This document shows positions 7,788 to 16,294 of a stretch of 64,000 nt of DNA, piece after piece. Position 1 is the first letter of the stretch. Each line of letters opens with the position of its first letter. The stretch comes from a virus, in the IMG/VR virus record IMGVR_UViG_3300032325_000432, positions 1 through 64,000 of that record. One strand, 5' to 3'. The position numbers were made by a program, and so were the translations under genes. Below the pieces are notes generated by a model. The model saw only the letters and a program-made list of their open reading frames with translations. It was not told the origin of the DNA and did no database searches.

Positions 7788-7950
7788 AGAAGAAATTGAA
7801 ACACAAATGATACCAGTAGTTCCAGCACTAACTTTTGGAGGTATAATTAATGCCTCTGTAAGTGGTATTGTTAGTTTTATAGCTGTATACTTCTTTACCC
7901 CAGTATGGAATAAGATTGTTAACTATTGGAATAATAATGAAATACGTTAA
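7777..7950 (+). CDS. Small membrane protein, 57 aa
   Basis: ATG 7777 opens 57 codons ending at TAA 7948-7950. A polar acidic N-terminus is followed by a hydrophobic Gly/Ala/Ser helix (about residues 15-42), so a single-pass membrane protein is predicted. It overlaps genes on both sides, as is usual here. Confidence 0.55.
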   Translation: MENKEEIETQMIPVVPALTFGGIINASVSGIVSFIAVYFFTPVWNKIVNYWNNNEIR

Positions 7951-8176
7951 GCTTATCTCAAAAAAAGACGAGTGGTTTGATGCTGGAACAGAGGTTTTTG
8001 ACGCTACAATATGTGATTGGGGAAGAACTCTGAAAAGAATGACTAAAGAAAATTACGAAAATATATGGATAAAAGCGGGACATATCTTAGGAAGAGGTTT
8101 AAGGAATAATTTTTGGGATGAAGAACTTTGCCCACTAGAAGAATTTGAAATATCATATACAGAGGATCAAATATAA
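7937..8176 (+). CDS. Hypothetical protein, 79 aa
   Basis: ATG 7937 (MKYVKLISKKDEWF) is preferred over 7916 because it fits the overlap with the previous gene. The KLISKKDEWFDAGTEVF opening suggests a small beta domain. Last gene before an HNH insertion. Confidence 0.6.
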   Translation: MKYVKLISKKDEWFDAGTEVFDATICDWGRTLKRMTKENYENIWIKAGHILGRGLRNNFWDEELCPLEEFEISYTEDQI

Positions 8177-8235
8177 TTAGATGTTTGGCATATGTTGGTG
8201 TAGATAATTAGTATCTAACCGATAGGAGCCAAACA

Positions 8236-8751
8236 ATGGAAATTATTAAGACATACTATGAATACCAAAAAACACAAAATAGAAACAGAAAAATGGCTAT
8301 TGGTATCTGTCCCATTTGTTCAAAAAAACACCGTGGAACATATGAGAACATAAAAAGATTAAAAACTTGTGGATGTTTAAGAGCCGAACAGGCTAGAAAA
8401 AACGGAAGAACAAGAACGACAGAAAAAGCCTTTACTAATGGTAGACATAATTCATATAAGCAGAGTGCATTAAAAAGAGATATTTATTTTAACTTAACAC
8501 CAGAAGATGTTTATGAAATAATAACAAAAGATTGTATTTATTGTGGCAAAAAACCAGAATTACGAGACATTAAATACATTAAGGGCATACAATATCCACA
8601 TAATACTATTGATAGAATAGATAGCAACAAGGGATATATTAAAACAAATATTCAACCATGCTGCAAAATCTGTAATATAATGAAGAATTCACTTACCTCA
8701 AAAGAATTTCTAGAACATATTAGAAAGGTATACTTATTTAATGAGTGTTAA
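8236..8751 (+). CDS. HNH homing-type endonuclease next to thyX
   Basis: A good GATAGGAGCC site precedes ATG 8236. Zinc pairs CPICSKKH, then CIYCGKKPELRD, and finally CCKICNIMKN surround the core DRIDSNKGYIKTN. This is the layout of free-standing HNH homing enzymes. Its end overlaps the start of thyX by 11 bases, so it sits hard against a conserved nucleotide gene, a frequent target for such elements. Confidence 0.85.
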   Translation: MEIIKTYYEYQKTQNRNRKMAIGICPICSKKHRGTYENIKRLKTCGCLRAEQARKNGRTRTTEKAFTNGRHNSYKQSALKRDIYFNLTPEDVYEIITKDCIYCGKKPELRDIKYIKGIQYPHNTIDRIDSNKGYIKTNIQPCCKICNIMKNSLTSKEFLEHIRKVYLFNEC

Positions 8752-9376
8752 ACTAATCAGTGTAACTCCAGATGCAGAAAAATTGATGAGTTATTGTGCA
8801 AGAGTATCTAATCCTAGTGGACAAAATCGGGATGATTATGCCAAGCTACTAGCTTATTGTATAAAAAATCAACACTGGAGTATTTTTGAACAAGCTTTTA
8901 TGACCGTTGAAATCAATACTACAAGAGGATTAGCTGCTCAAATTCTGAGGCATAGAAGTTTTACATTCCAAGAATTCAGTCAAAGATATGCTGATGCTAC
9001 ATTACTAGCAGAAGATATTCCAGTCTTTGACTTGCGAAGGCAAGATACTAAAAACAGACAAAATAGTATTGACGACATATCTGATGAGACTAAAGTAAAA
9101 TGGAATACTAAAATTCGTGAACATTTTTCTAAATCTAAAGCTATTTATGATGGTATGGTTGCTGATGGAATAGCTAAAGAATGTGCTAGATTTATTTTAC
9201 CATTAGCCACTCCTACTAGACTATATATGAGTGGTTCTATTCGTAGCTGGATTCACTATATTGAATTACGTTCTTCTAATGGCACTCAAAAAGAACACAG
9301 AATTATTGTAGAAGAAATCAAAGGAATCTTTTCAGAACAATTTCCCACAGTATCAGAAGCATTAGGATGGTCTTAA
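8741..9376 (+). CDS. thyX: Flavin-dependent thymidylate synthase ThyX
   Basis: RHRSFTFQEFSQRY at residues 70-83 is the ThyX signature (RHR-x7-S). The C-terminal half contains ECARFILPLATPTRLYMSGSIRSW, another hallmark segment (first 20 residues are the diagnostic ones). It makes dTMP from dUMP using FAD and NADPH and methylene-tetrahydrofolate. Length 211 aa is normal. It feeds phage DNA synthesis. The start overlaps the upstream HNH gene. Confidence 0.95.
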   Translation: MSVKLISVTPDAEKLMSYCARVSNPSGQNRDDYAKLLAYCIKNQHWSIFEQAFMTVEINTTRGLAAQILRHRSFTFQEFSQRYADATLLAEDIPVFDLRRQDTKNRQNSIDDISDETKVKWNTKIREHFSKSKAIYDGMVADGIAKECARFILPLATPTRLYMSGSIRSWIHYIELRSSNGTQKEHRIIVEEIKGIFSEQFPTVSEALGWS

Positions 9377-9468
9377 TGGGTGATTTTCTTTTAACATATT
9401 CTGTGGTTTGTATTTTGTATTACTGTGCAGTATTTTACTTCATTTTTGAGGAGAAGAGAAATGGATAA
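9376..9468 (+). CDS. Very small membrane peptide, 30 aa
   Basis: ATG 9376 overlaps the thyX stop (TAATG). The 30-residue product is a single hydrophobic helix with a charged EEKRNG end. Its last bases overlap the next ATG at 9461 and contain that gene's GAGGAGAA site. It may act as a membrane peptide or simply as a coupling leader. Confidence 0.45.
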   Translation: MGDFLLTYSVVCILYYCAVFYFIFEEKRNG

Positions 9469-9649
9469 AGAATTTGTGGTAACAGGACAGTTACAACAGA
9501 GAAACGGTGGTCAATATCTCATTCTTCATCGGGCTTTTATGACAACCTCAAGAGAAACTGCAATAGAAAATTTTCATAAACATTTTGAGCCAGAACTAAA
9601 AATCATAAAAATATATTCTGTTGTTGATGAGGAAGGCAATATTGTGTGA
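9461..9649 (+). CDS. Hypothetical protein, 62 aa
   Basis: ATG 9461 with GAGGAGAAGAG upstream fits better than the in-frame 9425 codon. Two beta strands, a helix and more strands can be read; no family recognised. The stop overlaps the GTG of the next gene. Confidence 0.6.
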   Translation: MDKEFVVTGQLQQRNGGQYLILHRAFMTTSRETAIENFHKHFEPELKIIKIYSVVDEEGNIV

Positions 9650-10293
9650 GTATGGAAACTAAATCTAATCTTACAATCAAAATAGTTAGAGAATTACTAG
9701 ATTATGGATTCTCTATATTGCTTTATAATCAAGATCAATTAGCAGATGCTTGTGGTGGATGGTGCTGGATAGATGATGATGAAGATAAGAGAGAATTTGC
9801 TATTGCCATGAAGCACCACATGAGTTTTGAAATTATTCTTCATGAATACTGCCACTTCTTACAATGGAGAGATGATCGTAGACTATGGGATAGAAGCATG
9901 GCTACTTATGATATTCTTTTTGATTGGATTAGCTACCCCTCTTTAGTTGCTAGTCCTTTTATTAAAGACTGTAAGATTACAGAAGATCAAATAGATCAAA
10001 GCTTGCATGATATTTTAGAGATAGAACATGACTGCGAAAGAAGAGTTCTTAAGTTAGTTAAGAATTGTCCTATTGAGGATTTTGATACTGATAAATATAT
10101 CCGTGCTTCTAATGCTTATTTATGGAGTTATCATCTTAATAGAGAATTAAGAATGAGACCAAAAACCCCAATATATTCACAAGAGTTATTAGAGCATATG
10201 CCTAATACTTTTAATAACAATCTGTCTTTTTATTTAGATAAGCATAATTTAACCGAACCCATGAGACAAGCACTGCTGGCTGAGTACGAATAA
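9646..10293 (+). CDS. HExxH-type metalloprotease-like protein
   Basis: 215 aa. ILHEYCHFLQW near residue 67 fits the HExxH zinc-peptidase motif. An acidic WIDDDEDKREF stretch precedes it and EIEHDCERR follows, where a third metal ligand could lie. GTG 9646 overlaps the previous stop; ATG 9652 is an alternative. No signal peptide, so it would act inside the cell. Substrate unknown. A second, secreted HExxH protein occurs at 24231. Confidence 0.65.
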   Translation: MSMETKSNLTIKIVRELLDYGFSILLYNQDQLADACGGWCWIDDDEDKREFAIAMKHHMSFEIILHEYCHFLQWRDDRRLWDRSMATYDILFDWISYPSLVASPFIKDCKITEDQIDQSLHDILEIEHDCERRVLKLVKNCPIEDFDTDKYIRASNAYLWSYHLNRELRMRPKTPIYSQELLEHMPNTFNNNLSFYLDKHNLTEPMRQALLAEYE

Positions 10294-10307
10294 TTCTAAA
10301 GTACCTG

Positions 10308-10336
10308 TTGACAACAAGCCGATAACAGGATATAAT
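10308..10336 (+). promoter_or_regulatory. Promoter with GCCGATA spacer box
   Basis: TTGACA at 10308-10313, TATAAT at 10331-10336, 17-base spacer, GCCGATA at 10318-10324. It starts the operon led by the UV endonuclease. Confidence 0.9.
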
Positions 10337-10355
10337 CCAGCCACAGGAGAAATTT

Positions 10356-11267
10356 ATGAATAGGTTGGGACTCTGTTGTATTTCGCTTACTCTCAAGGAA
10401 CAGGGTTTTGGTCATCAGACTATGACCTTCAAGCGATTCAATTCTTTGCCGCGAGAAGAAGCCTTAGAAATTCTTGGAGACAGAATCCAGAATAATCTAA
10501 TGGTTACAAATAAAACAATTCAATTTTGTGCAGAGAACAATTATGTTTATCGTGTTAGTAGCGACATTTTTCCTCTTATTACTTATGATGAGGCTAATGT
10601 AAGCCTTGAAGATTTGCCCAACCATGACGCTATTCAAGATGAGTTTGATAATATTGAGCAAAGCATATCCTCTACTAATGTACGGGTTTCTGCTCATCCT
10701 AGTGAATTTAATAGTTTGTCAAGTCTCAACGAAAAAGTTGTCGAAAAAACAATTGCAGAACTCAATTTCTACAGTAGTTTCTTTGACAGAATCGGACTAC
10801 CAGCAGACCGACGATCACCCATGAATTTTCATGTTCATAATAATAATGGAACAAGAGAAGAAATTGCTCACAGATTCTACAACAACTTTAAAAAACTTGA
10901 TGATAATTGTCAGGCTCGTGTTACAATCGAAAACGATGACAAACTTAACTGTTGGAGTGTCAAAGAATTAGTAGACATTTTTCATCCGATAACTCGTATT
11001 CCAATCTGTTTCGATTATCTTCATCACAAATGTCACCCAAACGGTCTTACGGAACGCGAAGCGATTAATATGTGCTGGGATACTTGGCAAACTAGACCAC
11101 TTTTCCATTATAGTGAAAGCAGGGAAGGAAATAATCCACGGGCGCACGCAGATTATCCCGAAAATACTTTTAATAATTATGGTCTGGAATTTGATATCGA
11201 CCTAGAACTAAAAGCAAAAGACCTAGCTCTTGCAAAATATGATTCTTTACTAAACTGTGTTTCTTAA
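10356..11267 (+). CDS. uvdE: UV-damage endonuclease (UvdE/UvsE)
   Basis: The N-terminus RLGLCCISLTLKEQ and the barrel motifs RVSAHPSEF (about residue 110), NFHVHNNNG, IENDDKLNCWS and CFDYLHHKCHP are those of the UvdE TIM-barrel family, which nicks DNA 5' of UV photoproducts with a metal cluster. 303 aa matches bacterial UvsE. AGGAG precedes ATG 10356. A phage copy would protect or repair irradiated genomes. Confidence 0.92.
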   Translation: MNRLGLCCISLTLKEQGFGHQTMTFKRFNSLPREEALEILGDRIQNNLMVTNKTIQFCAENNYVYRVSSDIFPLITYDEANVSLEDLPNHDAIQDEFDNIEQSISSTNVRVSAHPSEFNSLSSLNEKVVEKTIAELNFYSSFFDRIGLPADRRSPMNFHVHNNNGTREEIAHRFYNNFKKLDDNCQARVTIENDDKLNCWSVKELVDIFHPITRIPICFDYLHHKCHPNGLTEREAINMCWDTWQTRPLFHYSESREGNNPRAHADYPENTFNNYGLEFDIDLELKAKDLALAKYDSLLNCVS

Positions 11268-11283
11268 ATATAAGGAGATAATT

Positions 11284-11433
11284 ATGGCTCAGATCGGTGC
11301 AATTTCAATTAGTCCCAATGTTAATACTAAAGCAATCATTAACTTGCTAAAGGAAGATAAGAAGATTACTATTGGTCAGGAGCAGATTGCCGCTGACGGC
11401 TCTCGCTATATTCCAATAGAAAAGAATGGGTAA
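11284..11433 (+). CDS. Small hypothetical protein, 49 aa
   Basis: ATAAGGAGATAATT precedes ATG 11284. The frame is open for 49 codons (AQIGAISISPNVNTKAI...). Beta-helix mixture, no family recognised. Probably in the uvdE operon. Confidence 0.6.
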   Translation: MAQIGAISISPNVNTKAIINLLKEDKKITIGQEQIAADGSRYIPIEKNG

Positions 11434-11435
11434 AA

Positions 11436-11597
11436 ATGAGTGCTTGGCTTATAATAGTAACAGGATGTATTTATTCTTACGTCGCTTTTGAACAAGGAAT
11501 GAAGGGCAATTATCCTCTTTGTATTATGTATATTGGATATAGTTGGGCTAATATTGGAGCTTATTTGTTAGCAATATCATCTAACTCTGGAAGATAG
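11436..11597 (+). CDS. Small membrane protein, 53 aa
   Basis: ATG 11436 starts two bases after the previous stop. Two hydrophobic segments (about residues 3-18 and 28-46) predict two membrane passes. Function unknown. Confidence 0.55.
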   Translation: MSAWLIIVTGCIYSYVAFEQGMKGNYPLCIMYIGYSWANIGAYLLAISSNSGR

Positions 11598-11607
11598 GAA
11601 TAAGATT

Positions 11608-11802
11608 ATGAAAGAACCACAAAGAATTAAACTTAGTCCAGAAACACCAACGCCAAAAGAACCTCATAAATACAGATTACCTCCACTAAATAAGCCAGAG
11701 TGGGATATTTCTGGTCAAGATAATGATGACGTATATATTAAGTCAGACTTGGACGAGCTAAACAAAAAATTGGACATAATTAATCGTGAAGATAATTCAT
11801 AA
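11608..11802 (+). CDS. Proline-rich small protein, 64 aa
   Basis: The first 35 residues are rich in Pro, Lys and Glu (LSPETPTPKEPHKYRLPPL) and likely unstructured. The C-terminus is an acidic helix. Overlaps the next gene by 17 bases. Not recognised. Confidence 0.55.
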   Translation: MKEPQRIKLSPETPTPKEPHKYRLPPLNKPEWDISGQDNDDVYIKSDLDELNKKLDIINREDNS

Positions 11803-12241
11803 AACTATCAAGAAAGCCTATGACAATTGGAATCCTAATTCGTTAATTCGCTGTTACCATTATGCAGCGGCTTTTGATGGAACAAGAATGATCGAATTTG
11901 CTCAGAATAATCCTGTTAAGATGAGTACAAAAGCTTTCAGGATAGGTAAAAGATTTAACATTCCCAAATACTTGGAGTATCCTTATGTTCATAGTGAATC
12001 TCATCTTATTTCTAAATTACTTGATCGCTATAACTCCATTGATCCTAATTGGAGCATATGTGTCTTACGAATTAACAGACAGGGATTAATTCTTGGAAGC
12101 AAACCTTGTGTTAATTGCTCTAAACTACTAAATGCTGTTGGTTTAAATCAAATCTACTACAGTAATGATAATGGGGATTTTGTATGTCCCACCAAAACCA
12201 TTAAGATTGAATCAAAGCAAGAAAGTTATTCGTATGAGTAA
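11786..12241 (+). CDS. Cytidine-deaminase-fold protein
   Basis: GTG start. VHSESHLI supplies the H-x-E motif and PCVNCSKLL the PCxxC motif, which together bind the catalytic zinc in cytidine/deoxycytidylate deaminases. 151 aa is a usual size. It could convert a (deoxy)cytidine compound to the uridine form, the substrate route to ThyX. The gene overlaps the previous one; start by position only. Confidence 0.7.
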   Translation: MKIIHKTIKKAYDNWNPNSLIRCYHYAAAFDGTRMIEFAQNNPVKMSTKAFRIGKRFNIPKYLEYPYVHSESHLISKLLDRYNSIDPNWSICVLRINRQGLILGSKPCVNCSKLLNAVGLNQIYYSNDNGDFVCPTKTIKIESKQESYSYE

Positions 12242-12353
12242 TGAATTACCAGATAGTAAAATCCCTTGGTGGGATAATCACTATGAAGATATTTATAGTG
12301 AAGAAGTAGAAGATGGCTATCCTTATGACATTGGAACCAAAGTACAGGAATAA
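12234..12353 (+). CDS. Acidic small protein, 39 aa
   Basis: ATG 12234 overlaps the deaminase-like gene. The product is acidic and aromatic (PWWDNHYEDIYSEEVEDG). Function unknown; the longer upstream frame is a shadow of the previous gene. Confidence 0.45.
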   Translation: MSNELPDSKIPWWDNHYEDIYSEEVEDGYPYDIGTKVQE

Positions 12354-12356
12354 ATT

Positions 12357-13139
12357 ATGCTACTAAGACCAAAATCAAGAACTCATTACTGGAGTTGTTC
12401 TAAGTTCGCAGACTTTATTCGTGGAGAGAAAAAACCCTATGCTTTAGAGTGGGGTAAATGGGACGAGTGGAAAAAAGAACAAAAAAAGAAAAGACCAATT
12501 CGATTTTGGATGGCAGAAGAAGGACTGTCTAAACTACAAGATTTTGTCATGTTTCCTATTGATGTTTATGATGAGATTAAATACTACATTAATAATCGTT
12601 GGATAACTAAAACACATTATCTAAAAACTGGACTAAAACCCGGTCATTACTATGAGCTTGACTATAGAATTCTTCATGGGTTATTTAATGAGCTTGTGGA
12701 TTTTGTAGAGATTGAGTATGCACACCTAGCAAAATGGTCACTTAAAAAGGGAACTAAAGACTATAAGTTCAAGCGTGGTCGATCAATTGAGGCAGGATTA
12801 GCTTACCTAAAATGGGCTTGTTCCTTAAAATACAATAAGGATTGGGGAGTAGATAAAAAAGACCCCAAGTATGGAAAACCAACCCACCAAGCTATTAAAG
12901 CACAAAAAATAAAAGAACTTTATCTATGGTGGAAAGATCGTCCGAACAGACCAGAACCTATGGATGTTGCCAAATTATCTTGGAATCAAAACAAAGAAGA
13001 TAATTTAATGGATGGTAAGATAACAAGACAAGAATTGTCTCAATTTAAAAAACTTGAGAAGATTGAAGCAGACTATGAAAAAGAGGATACAAAAATGCTC
13101 ATTGAACTTATTAAAATCCGTAAGGAGTTGTGGTCATGA
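12357..13139 (+). CDS. Conserved-looking phage protein, 260 aa
   Basis: Large for this region and rich in Trp, Tyr and Lys. An early WSCSKFADFIRG and many WxxW-like segments are visible, with a helical C-terminus. It may be a family of phage proteins of unknown function. No catalytic pattern that I trust. In the uvdE operon. Confidence 0.65.
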   Translation: MLLRPKSRTHYWSCSKFADFIRGEKKPYALEWGKWDEWKKEQKKKRPIRFWMAEEGLSKLQDFVMFPIDVYDEIKYYINNRWITKTHYLKTGLKPGHYYELDYRILHGLFNELVDFVEIEYAHLAKWSLKKGTKDYKFKRGRSIEAGLAYLKWACSLKYNKDWGVDKKDPKYGKPTHQAIKAQKIKELYLWWKDRPNRPEPMDVAKLSWNQNKEDNLMDGKITRQELSQFKKLEKIEADYEKEDTKMLIELIKIRKELWS

Positions 13140-13483
13140 GAAAAGCTAATCTAGAACACGATCTTATCAAATCAGATTGTATTACAGACAAATGTTCTAA
13201 TAGTGAATCTTATAGTCAAAATCTGTATGCTGCTATGTGCAATAATTTATTCTACAAGAATGACGAGGAATGGAGTTGTTCTTGGAGATATTCTGGTGGG
13301 ATTGTTGCGGACATAAGGAATGTTGGAGAAAGCTACATTGACTTTTATTGTAGCGGAATAGGTAGCGGTCATGAGGGATATGTCGGAGAGAGTTTTGTTA
13401 CAGACGAAATTCGATCAGACTTACTGCAACTAGGATGGACTATCAAAGAATATACTCAGAGCGAACAGGTTGATGCTCTCTAG
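13136..13483 (+). CDS. Hypothetical protein, 115 aa
   Basis: ATG 13136 overlaps the previous TGA (ATGA). An acidic N-terminus is followed by a beta-rich Trp/Tyr/Gly section (WSCSWRYSGGIVADI). Not recognised. Confidence 0.6.
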   Translation: MRKANLEHDLIKSDCITDKCSNSESYSQNLYAAMCNNLFYKNDEEWSCSWRYSGGIVADIRNVGESYIDFYCSGIGSGHEGYVGESFVTDEIRSDLLQLGWTIKEYTQSEQVDAL

Positions 13484-13631
13484 GGAGTTTCTATTAAAAA
13501 GAGGCTACTGCTGCCACCTTGGTTGTATTAACTGCCCTTACAACGAGTCGCCAGAGGGCTTGACAAAGCATCCAGAGGACGTTAAACTAGAGTTGGGCGA
13601 CGAATCATCCATCACAAAGGAAAATGAATGA
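13473..13631 (+). CDS. DUF5522-like Cys-rich protein, 52 aa
   Basis: Overlaps the previous gene by 11 bases. FLLKRGYCCHLGCINCPY matches the short bacterial DUF5522 signature (G-x-CC-x2-GC-x2-CPY). The four Cys probably bind a metal. The stop TGA overlaps the next ATG at 13628. Bacterial homologues have no assigned role to my knowledge. Confidence 0.7.
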   Translation: MLSREFLLKRGYCCHLGCINCPYNESPEGLTKHPEDVKLELGDESSITKENE

Positions 13632-13843
13632 ACGAATCACTAAATCAAGCTATTTGTGATTTCTATAATAGTGTTTGGAAATATATGAAAGCTGAATATA
13701 AGCCAAAGTGGGCCAAACTTTACAATTCTGAAAAACTATTGGACGAAATGATTCAACTTACAGGTCAATATTATCTTGGTGGAAACAATGTCTCTGATAC
13801 TGCTGGAGATATTGTTAGATTTCTTAAAAAGAAACACAAATAG
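13628..13843 (+). CDS. Hypothetical protein, 71 aa
   Basis: Helical, with Trp/Tyr-rich WKYMKAEYKPKWAK and a basic C-terminus. Starts in an ATGA overlap and ends the operon. Not recognised. Confidence 0.6.
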   Translation: MNESLNQAICDFYNSVWKYMKAEYKPKWAKLYNSEKLLDEMIQLTGQYYLGGNNVSDTAGDIVRFLKKKHK

Positions 13844-13860
13844 ATTCTAAAGTCCGGTCA

Positions 13861-13888
13861 TTGACAACGCCGATATCTATGATATAAA
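13861..13888 (+). promoter_or_regulatory. Promoter with GCCGATA spacer box
   Basis: TTGACA at 13861-13866, TATAAA at 13883-13888, 16-base spacer, GCCGATA at 13869-13875. It precedes 13924. Confidence 0.85.
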
Positions 13889-13923
13889 TCAACTGCTGCT
13901 AGACCATCTTTTTTGGAGACATA

Positions 13924-14142
13924 ATGAACTGTATTTATTGCAAAAATTGCGTTGGTGTTGAACGATATGAATTTCTGACGAAAACTAATAGAAATATCAT
14001 TTGTATAGAATGTTCTACTGAGAACAAAGCTGTGGGATTTATGGACTGGGGACATAAGACTGCCCCAAGTTTGGTAATGGTTCCTAGTAATGCTAAAGAA
14101 ACTATCAGAATTTTAGATCGTGCTAACAGGAGAGCAAGATGA
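13924..14142 (+). CDS. Zinc-finger-like protein, 72 aa
   Basis: CIYCKNC at the N-terminus and CIECS about 25 residues later form a four-Cys site typical of small zinc ribbons. The rest is helical and basic at the end (DRANRRAR). A TTGGAGAC site precedes it. It overlaps the next gene. Confidence 0.6.
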   Translation: MNCIYCKNCVGVERYEFLTKTNRNIICIECSTENKAVGFMDWGHKTAPSLVMVPSNAKETIRILDRANRRAR

Positions 14143-14360
14143 ATAATATGACTTGGCTTGATCTTTACAACTTCCTTTATAATCAGGCAAATGATAGTAA
14201 AAATTTTGGAAAGATGAACTGGCAAGAACCAGTAATGGTACATGATGCCAATACTGGGGATGAGCTTAATTGTGATACATGGGTTGTATCTGATAGCAAT
14301 GGGCAGGATAAACTGGTTATTGCAACTAACATTGAAACTATTTATAGCGAAAGGAATTAA
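14139..14360 (+). CDS. Hypothetical protein, 73 aa
   Basis: Pattern TWLDLYNFLYNQ at the N-terminus, then QEPVMVHDANTGDE and VIATNIE, which is a layout I have seen in small phage proteins without known role. Coupled to both neighbours. Confidence 0.6.
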   Translation: MNNMTWLDLYNFLYNQANDSKNFGKMNWQEPVMVHDANTGDELNCDTWVVSDSNGQDKLVIATNIETIYSERN

Positions 14361-14603
14361 ATGGACTTAGAGATCGAAAGCCTACTATTTAAACAGGTCG
14401 AGAAGCCAAAGGGTCATTCGCTAACAAAGATTATTAATCTATGGGAAAATCGTTATCGTGTTAACCTGTATGTGGAAATTTTAGAAGAAGGTTTGATAAA
14501 AAGGAAAATACAGAATAGTTATTTCTGTCATTATAGTCCCGGAAAACTAACTATTATAACCGATCCAGATAATAAGCCCGATGATCTAAAAAAGAAAAGG
14601 TGA
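14361..14603 (+). CDS. Hypothetical protein, 80 aa
   Basis: Starts one base after the previous stop. Predicted beta-rich core (NRYRVNLYVEI) with a basic end (DDLKKKR). Not recognised. Confidence 0.55.
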   Translation: MDLEIESLLFKQVEKPKGHSLTKIINLWENRYRVNLYVEILEEGLIKRKIQNSYFCHYSPGKLTIITDPDNKPDDLKKKR

Positions 14604-14606
14604 GTT

Positions 14607-14828
14607 ATGCCAATAGCGACTTTAAAATTTAAACTACCAGAAGAACAATACGAGTTTGATACTGCTATTCAAGCCGGTAATACTAAAAGAATGTTGTGGG
14701 ATTTTTCTCAACAACTAAGATCTTGGCAAAAATACAGCAATGATTTCACTGATGCTGGAGATGCTCTTGACAAGATTAGATCAGAATTTCACAGATTAGT
14801 TACTCAATACAATATTAATATAGACTAA
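14607..14828 (+). CDS. Conserved small phage protein, 73 aa
   Basis: Starts TLKFKLPEEQYEFDTAIQAG and continues with a helix LWDFSQQLRSW and FHRLV. This arrangement recurs in phages of many hosts. Function unknown. GGTGAGTT lies upstream. Confidence 0.65.
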   Translation: MPIATLKFKLPEEQYEFDTAIQAGNTKRMLWDFSQQLRSWQKYSNDFTDAGDALDKIRSEFHRLVTQYNINID

Positions 14829-14838
14829 GGAGATTATC

Positions 14839-15114
14839 ATGCCACTTTTTGAAGTTAATACCGTTTCTTTGTTTCGTCACAAGTATATTATCGAGGCTAA
14901 GACTCTTGAACACGCATACGATACTGTCTTAATTGATAAGCCAGAAGAATTGACCCAAAAACATCTTGAAGAAACTATTCTTGATGGTCGAAAGATTGGT
15001 CGAAAAGAGTTTGAAAGACTTTGTAATGACACTATGAAAGATAGTAGAGAATTGAGTAATGCTCATCTAGGAACACGAATTATACACAAGGTAGATTATA
15101 ACTATGACTCCTGA
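14839..15114 (+). CDS. Hypothetical protein, 91 aa
   Basis: A clear AAGGAGATTATC site precedes ATG 14839. Strand-helix pattern at the N-terminus (FEVNTVSLFRHKYIIEAKTLEHA) looks like a ferredoxin-type small domain. Not recognised. Confidence 0.6.
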   Translation: MPLFEVNTVSLFRHKYIIEAKTLEHAYDTVLIDKPEELTQKHLEETILDGRKIGRKEFERLCNDTMKDSRELSNAHLGTRIIHKVDYNYDS

Positions 15115-15511
15115 ACTAGCAGATAAATTAATCAAACAATATACAGAACAGTTTAAAAATCTCAAATACTTAGAGTGCGATGATGGTTGGTATGAAATTT
15201 TATCTAGGCTTTGTTATATTGTGAATAATCGTATTGACTATAAGAGAAGGCTAAATGAGCCACTAGAATTTTTTTATTGGAGTCAAATCAAAGAAAAATT
15301 TGGTGGATTACGAGCCTATTGTTATGGTGCTGATGAATATATTCGCGGAGCAATAGATATGGCAGAAAGTATGAGCTATACCACTTGCGAAGTTACTGGA
15401 GAAAAAGGAAAGGTTCGGTATAAAAAACTTGATGAAGATGGGAGTCCTATTCATTCATGGGTTAAGACTCTTTCTGATAATGAGGCGACTAAACAGGGTT
15501 ATGTACTATGA
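15104..15511 (+). CDS. Conserved phage protein with KEKFGGLR motif
   Basis: 135 aa. CDDGWYEIL near residue 25 and QIKEKFGGLRAYCYG near 80, then CEVTGEKG, form a pattern common to many phage proteins of unknown role. A CxxxG pair may be the remains of a zinc site. Overlaps genes on both sides. Confidence 0.65.
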   Translation: MTPELADKLIKQYTEQFKNLKYLECDDGWYEILSRLCYIVNNRIDYKRRLNEPLEFFYWSQIKEKFGGLRAYCYGADEYIRGAIDMAESMSYTTCEVTGEKGKVRYKKLDEDGSPIHSWVKTLSDNEATKQGYVL

Positions 15512-16194
15512 CTTTTGATGCTATAGTTATTAGCGATATTCATTTAGGAAGTAATGTTTGTCAAGCTAAAACTCTGGCATCTTTTCTCTCTAGAATTGAA
15601 CTTGGAGAGGTTGACACTGATACTTTAATCATTAATGGAGATTTATTCGATAGTTGGGATTTTCGTAAGTTGAAAAAAGATCATTGGAAGATATTATCTC
15701 AAATTCGTAAAATATCTGATATTATTAAAGTTATTTGGATTAGCGGCAACCATGACGGGCCTGCTGATATGGTAAGTCATTTAATTGGTGTGGATTTTAT
15801 GAATGAGTATAGTTTTATCAGTGGAGACGAAAAGATATTAATTTTACATGGAGATATCTTTGATAATGTTATTTCTAAATATCCTAGACTAACAAAAATA
15901 GCTGACTATATTTATCGGTGGCTACAAATATATGCAGGACTATATTACTCTAATCTTGCTAAACGTAGCAGCAAAACCTTTTTAAGATGTTCTCAGGAAG
16001 TTTGTGAAAGAGCTAAATTATACTGTTCATTAAAAAAGTGCGACTCAATAATTTGTGGTCACACTCATTTAGCCACAACAGATGTTTCTGGATTAACAAA
16101 CTACTATAATAGCGGATGCTGGACAGATCATCCTTGCTCATATATCACTATTAAAAATGGTCACATTAAAATAAATTATGTGGATATTCTGTAG
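15508..16194 (+). CDS. Metallophosphoesterase, LpxH-like
   Basis: SDIHLGSN, INGDLFDSW, SGNHDG, LHGDIFD and CGHTHLA make the metal site in the same spacing as UDP-2,3-diacylglucosamine diphosphatase (LpxH) and related enzymes, 228 aa. In Gram-negative bacteria LpxH acts in lipid A synthesis; whether this copy does is unknown. It could instead cleave another nucleotide-sugar or phosphodiester. Starts within ATGA overlap. Confidence 0.8.
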   Translation: MTFDAIVISDIHLGSNVCQAKTLASFLSRIELGEVDTDTLIINGDLFDSWDFRKLKKDHWKILSQIRKISDIIKVIWISGNHDGPADMVSHLIGVDFMNEYSFISGDEKILILHGDIFDNVISKYPRLTKIADYIYRWLQIYAGLYYSNLAKRSSKTFLRCSQEVCERAKLYCSLKKCDSIICGHTHLATTDVSGLTNYYNSGCWTDHPCSYITIKNGHIKINYVDIL

Positions 16195-16231
16195 GTTTTT
16201 GAAAAAACTCAGAAACGCTAAAGAATCCCCC

Positions 16232-16259
16232 TTGACAGTGCCGATAAATGATGTATACT
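16232..16259 (+). promoter_or_regulatory. Promoter with GCCGATA spacer box
   Basis: TTGACA at 16232-16237, TATACT at 16254-16259, 16-base spacer, GCCGATA at 16240-16246. Leads to 16295. Confidence 0.88.
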
Positions 16260-16294
16260 TAGGGCATAACGTCAATCAACACAGGAGATGAGAA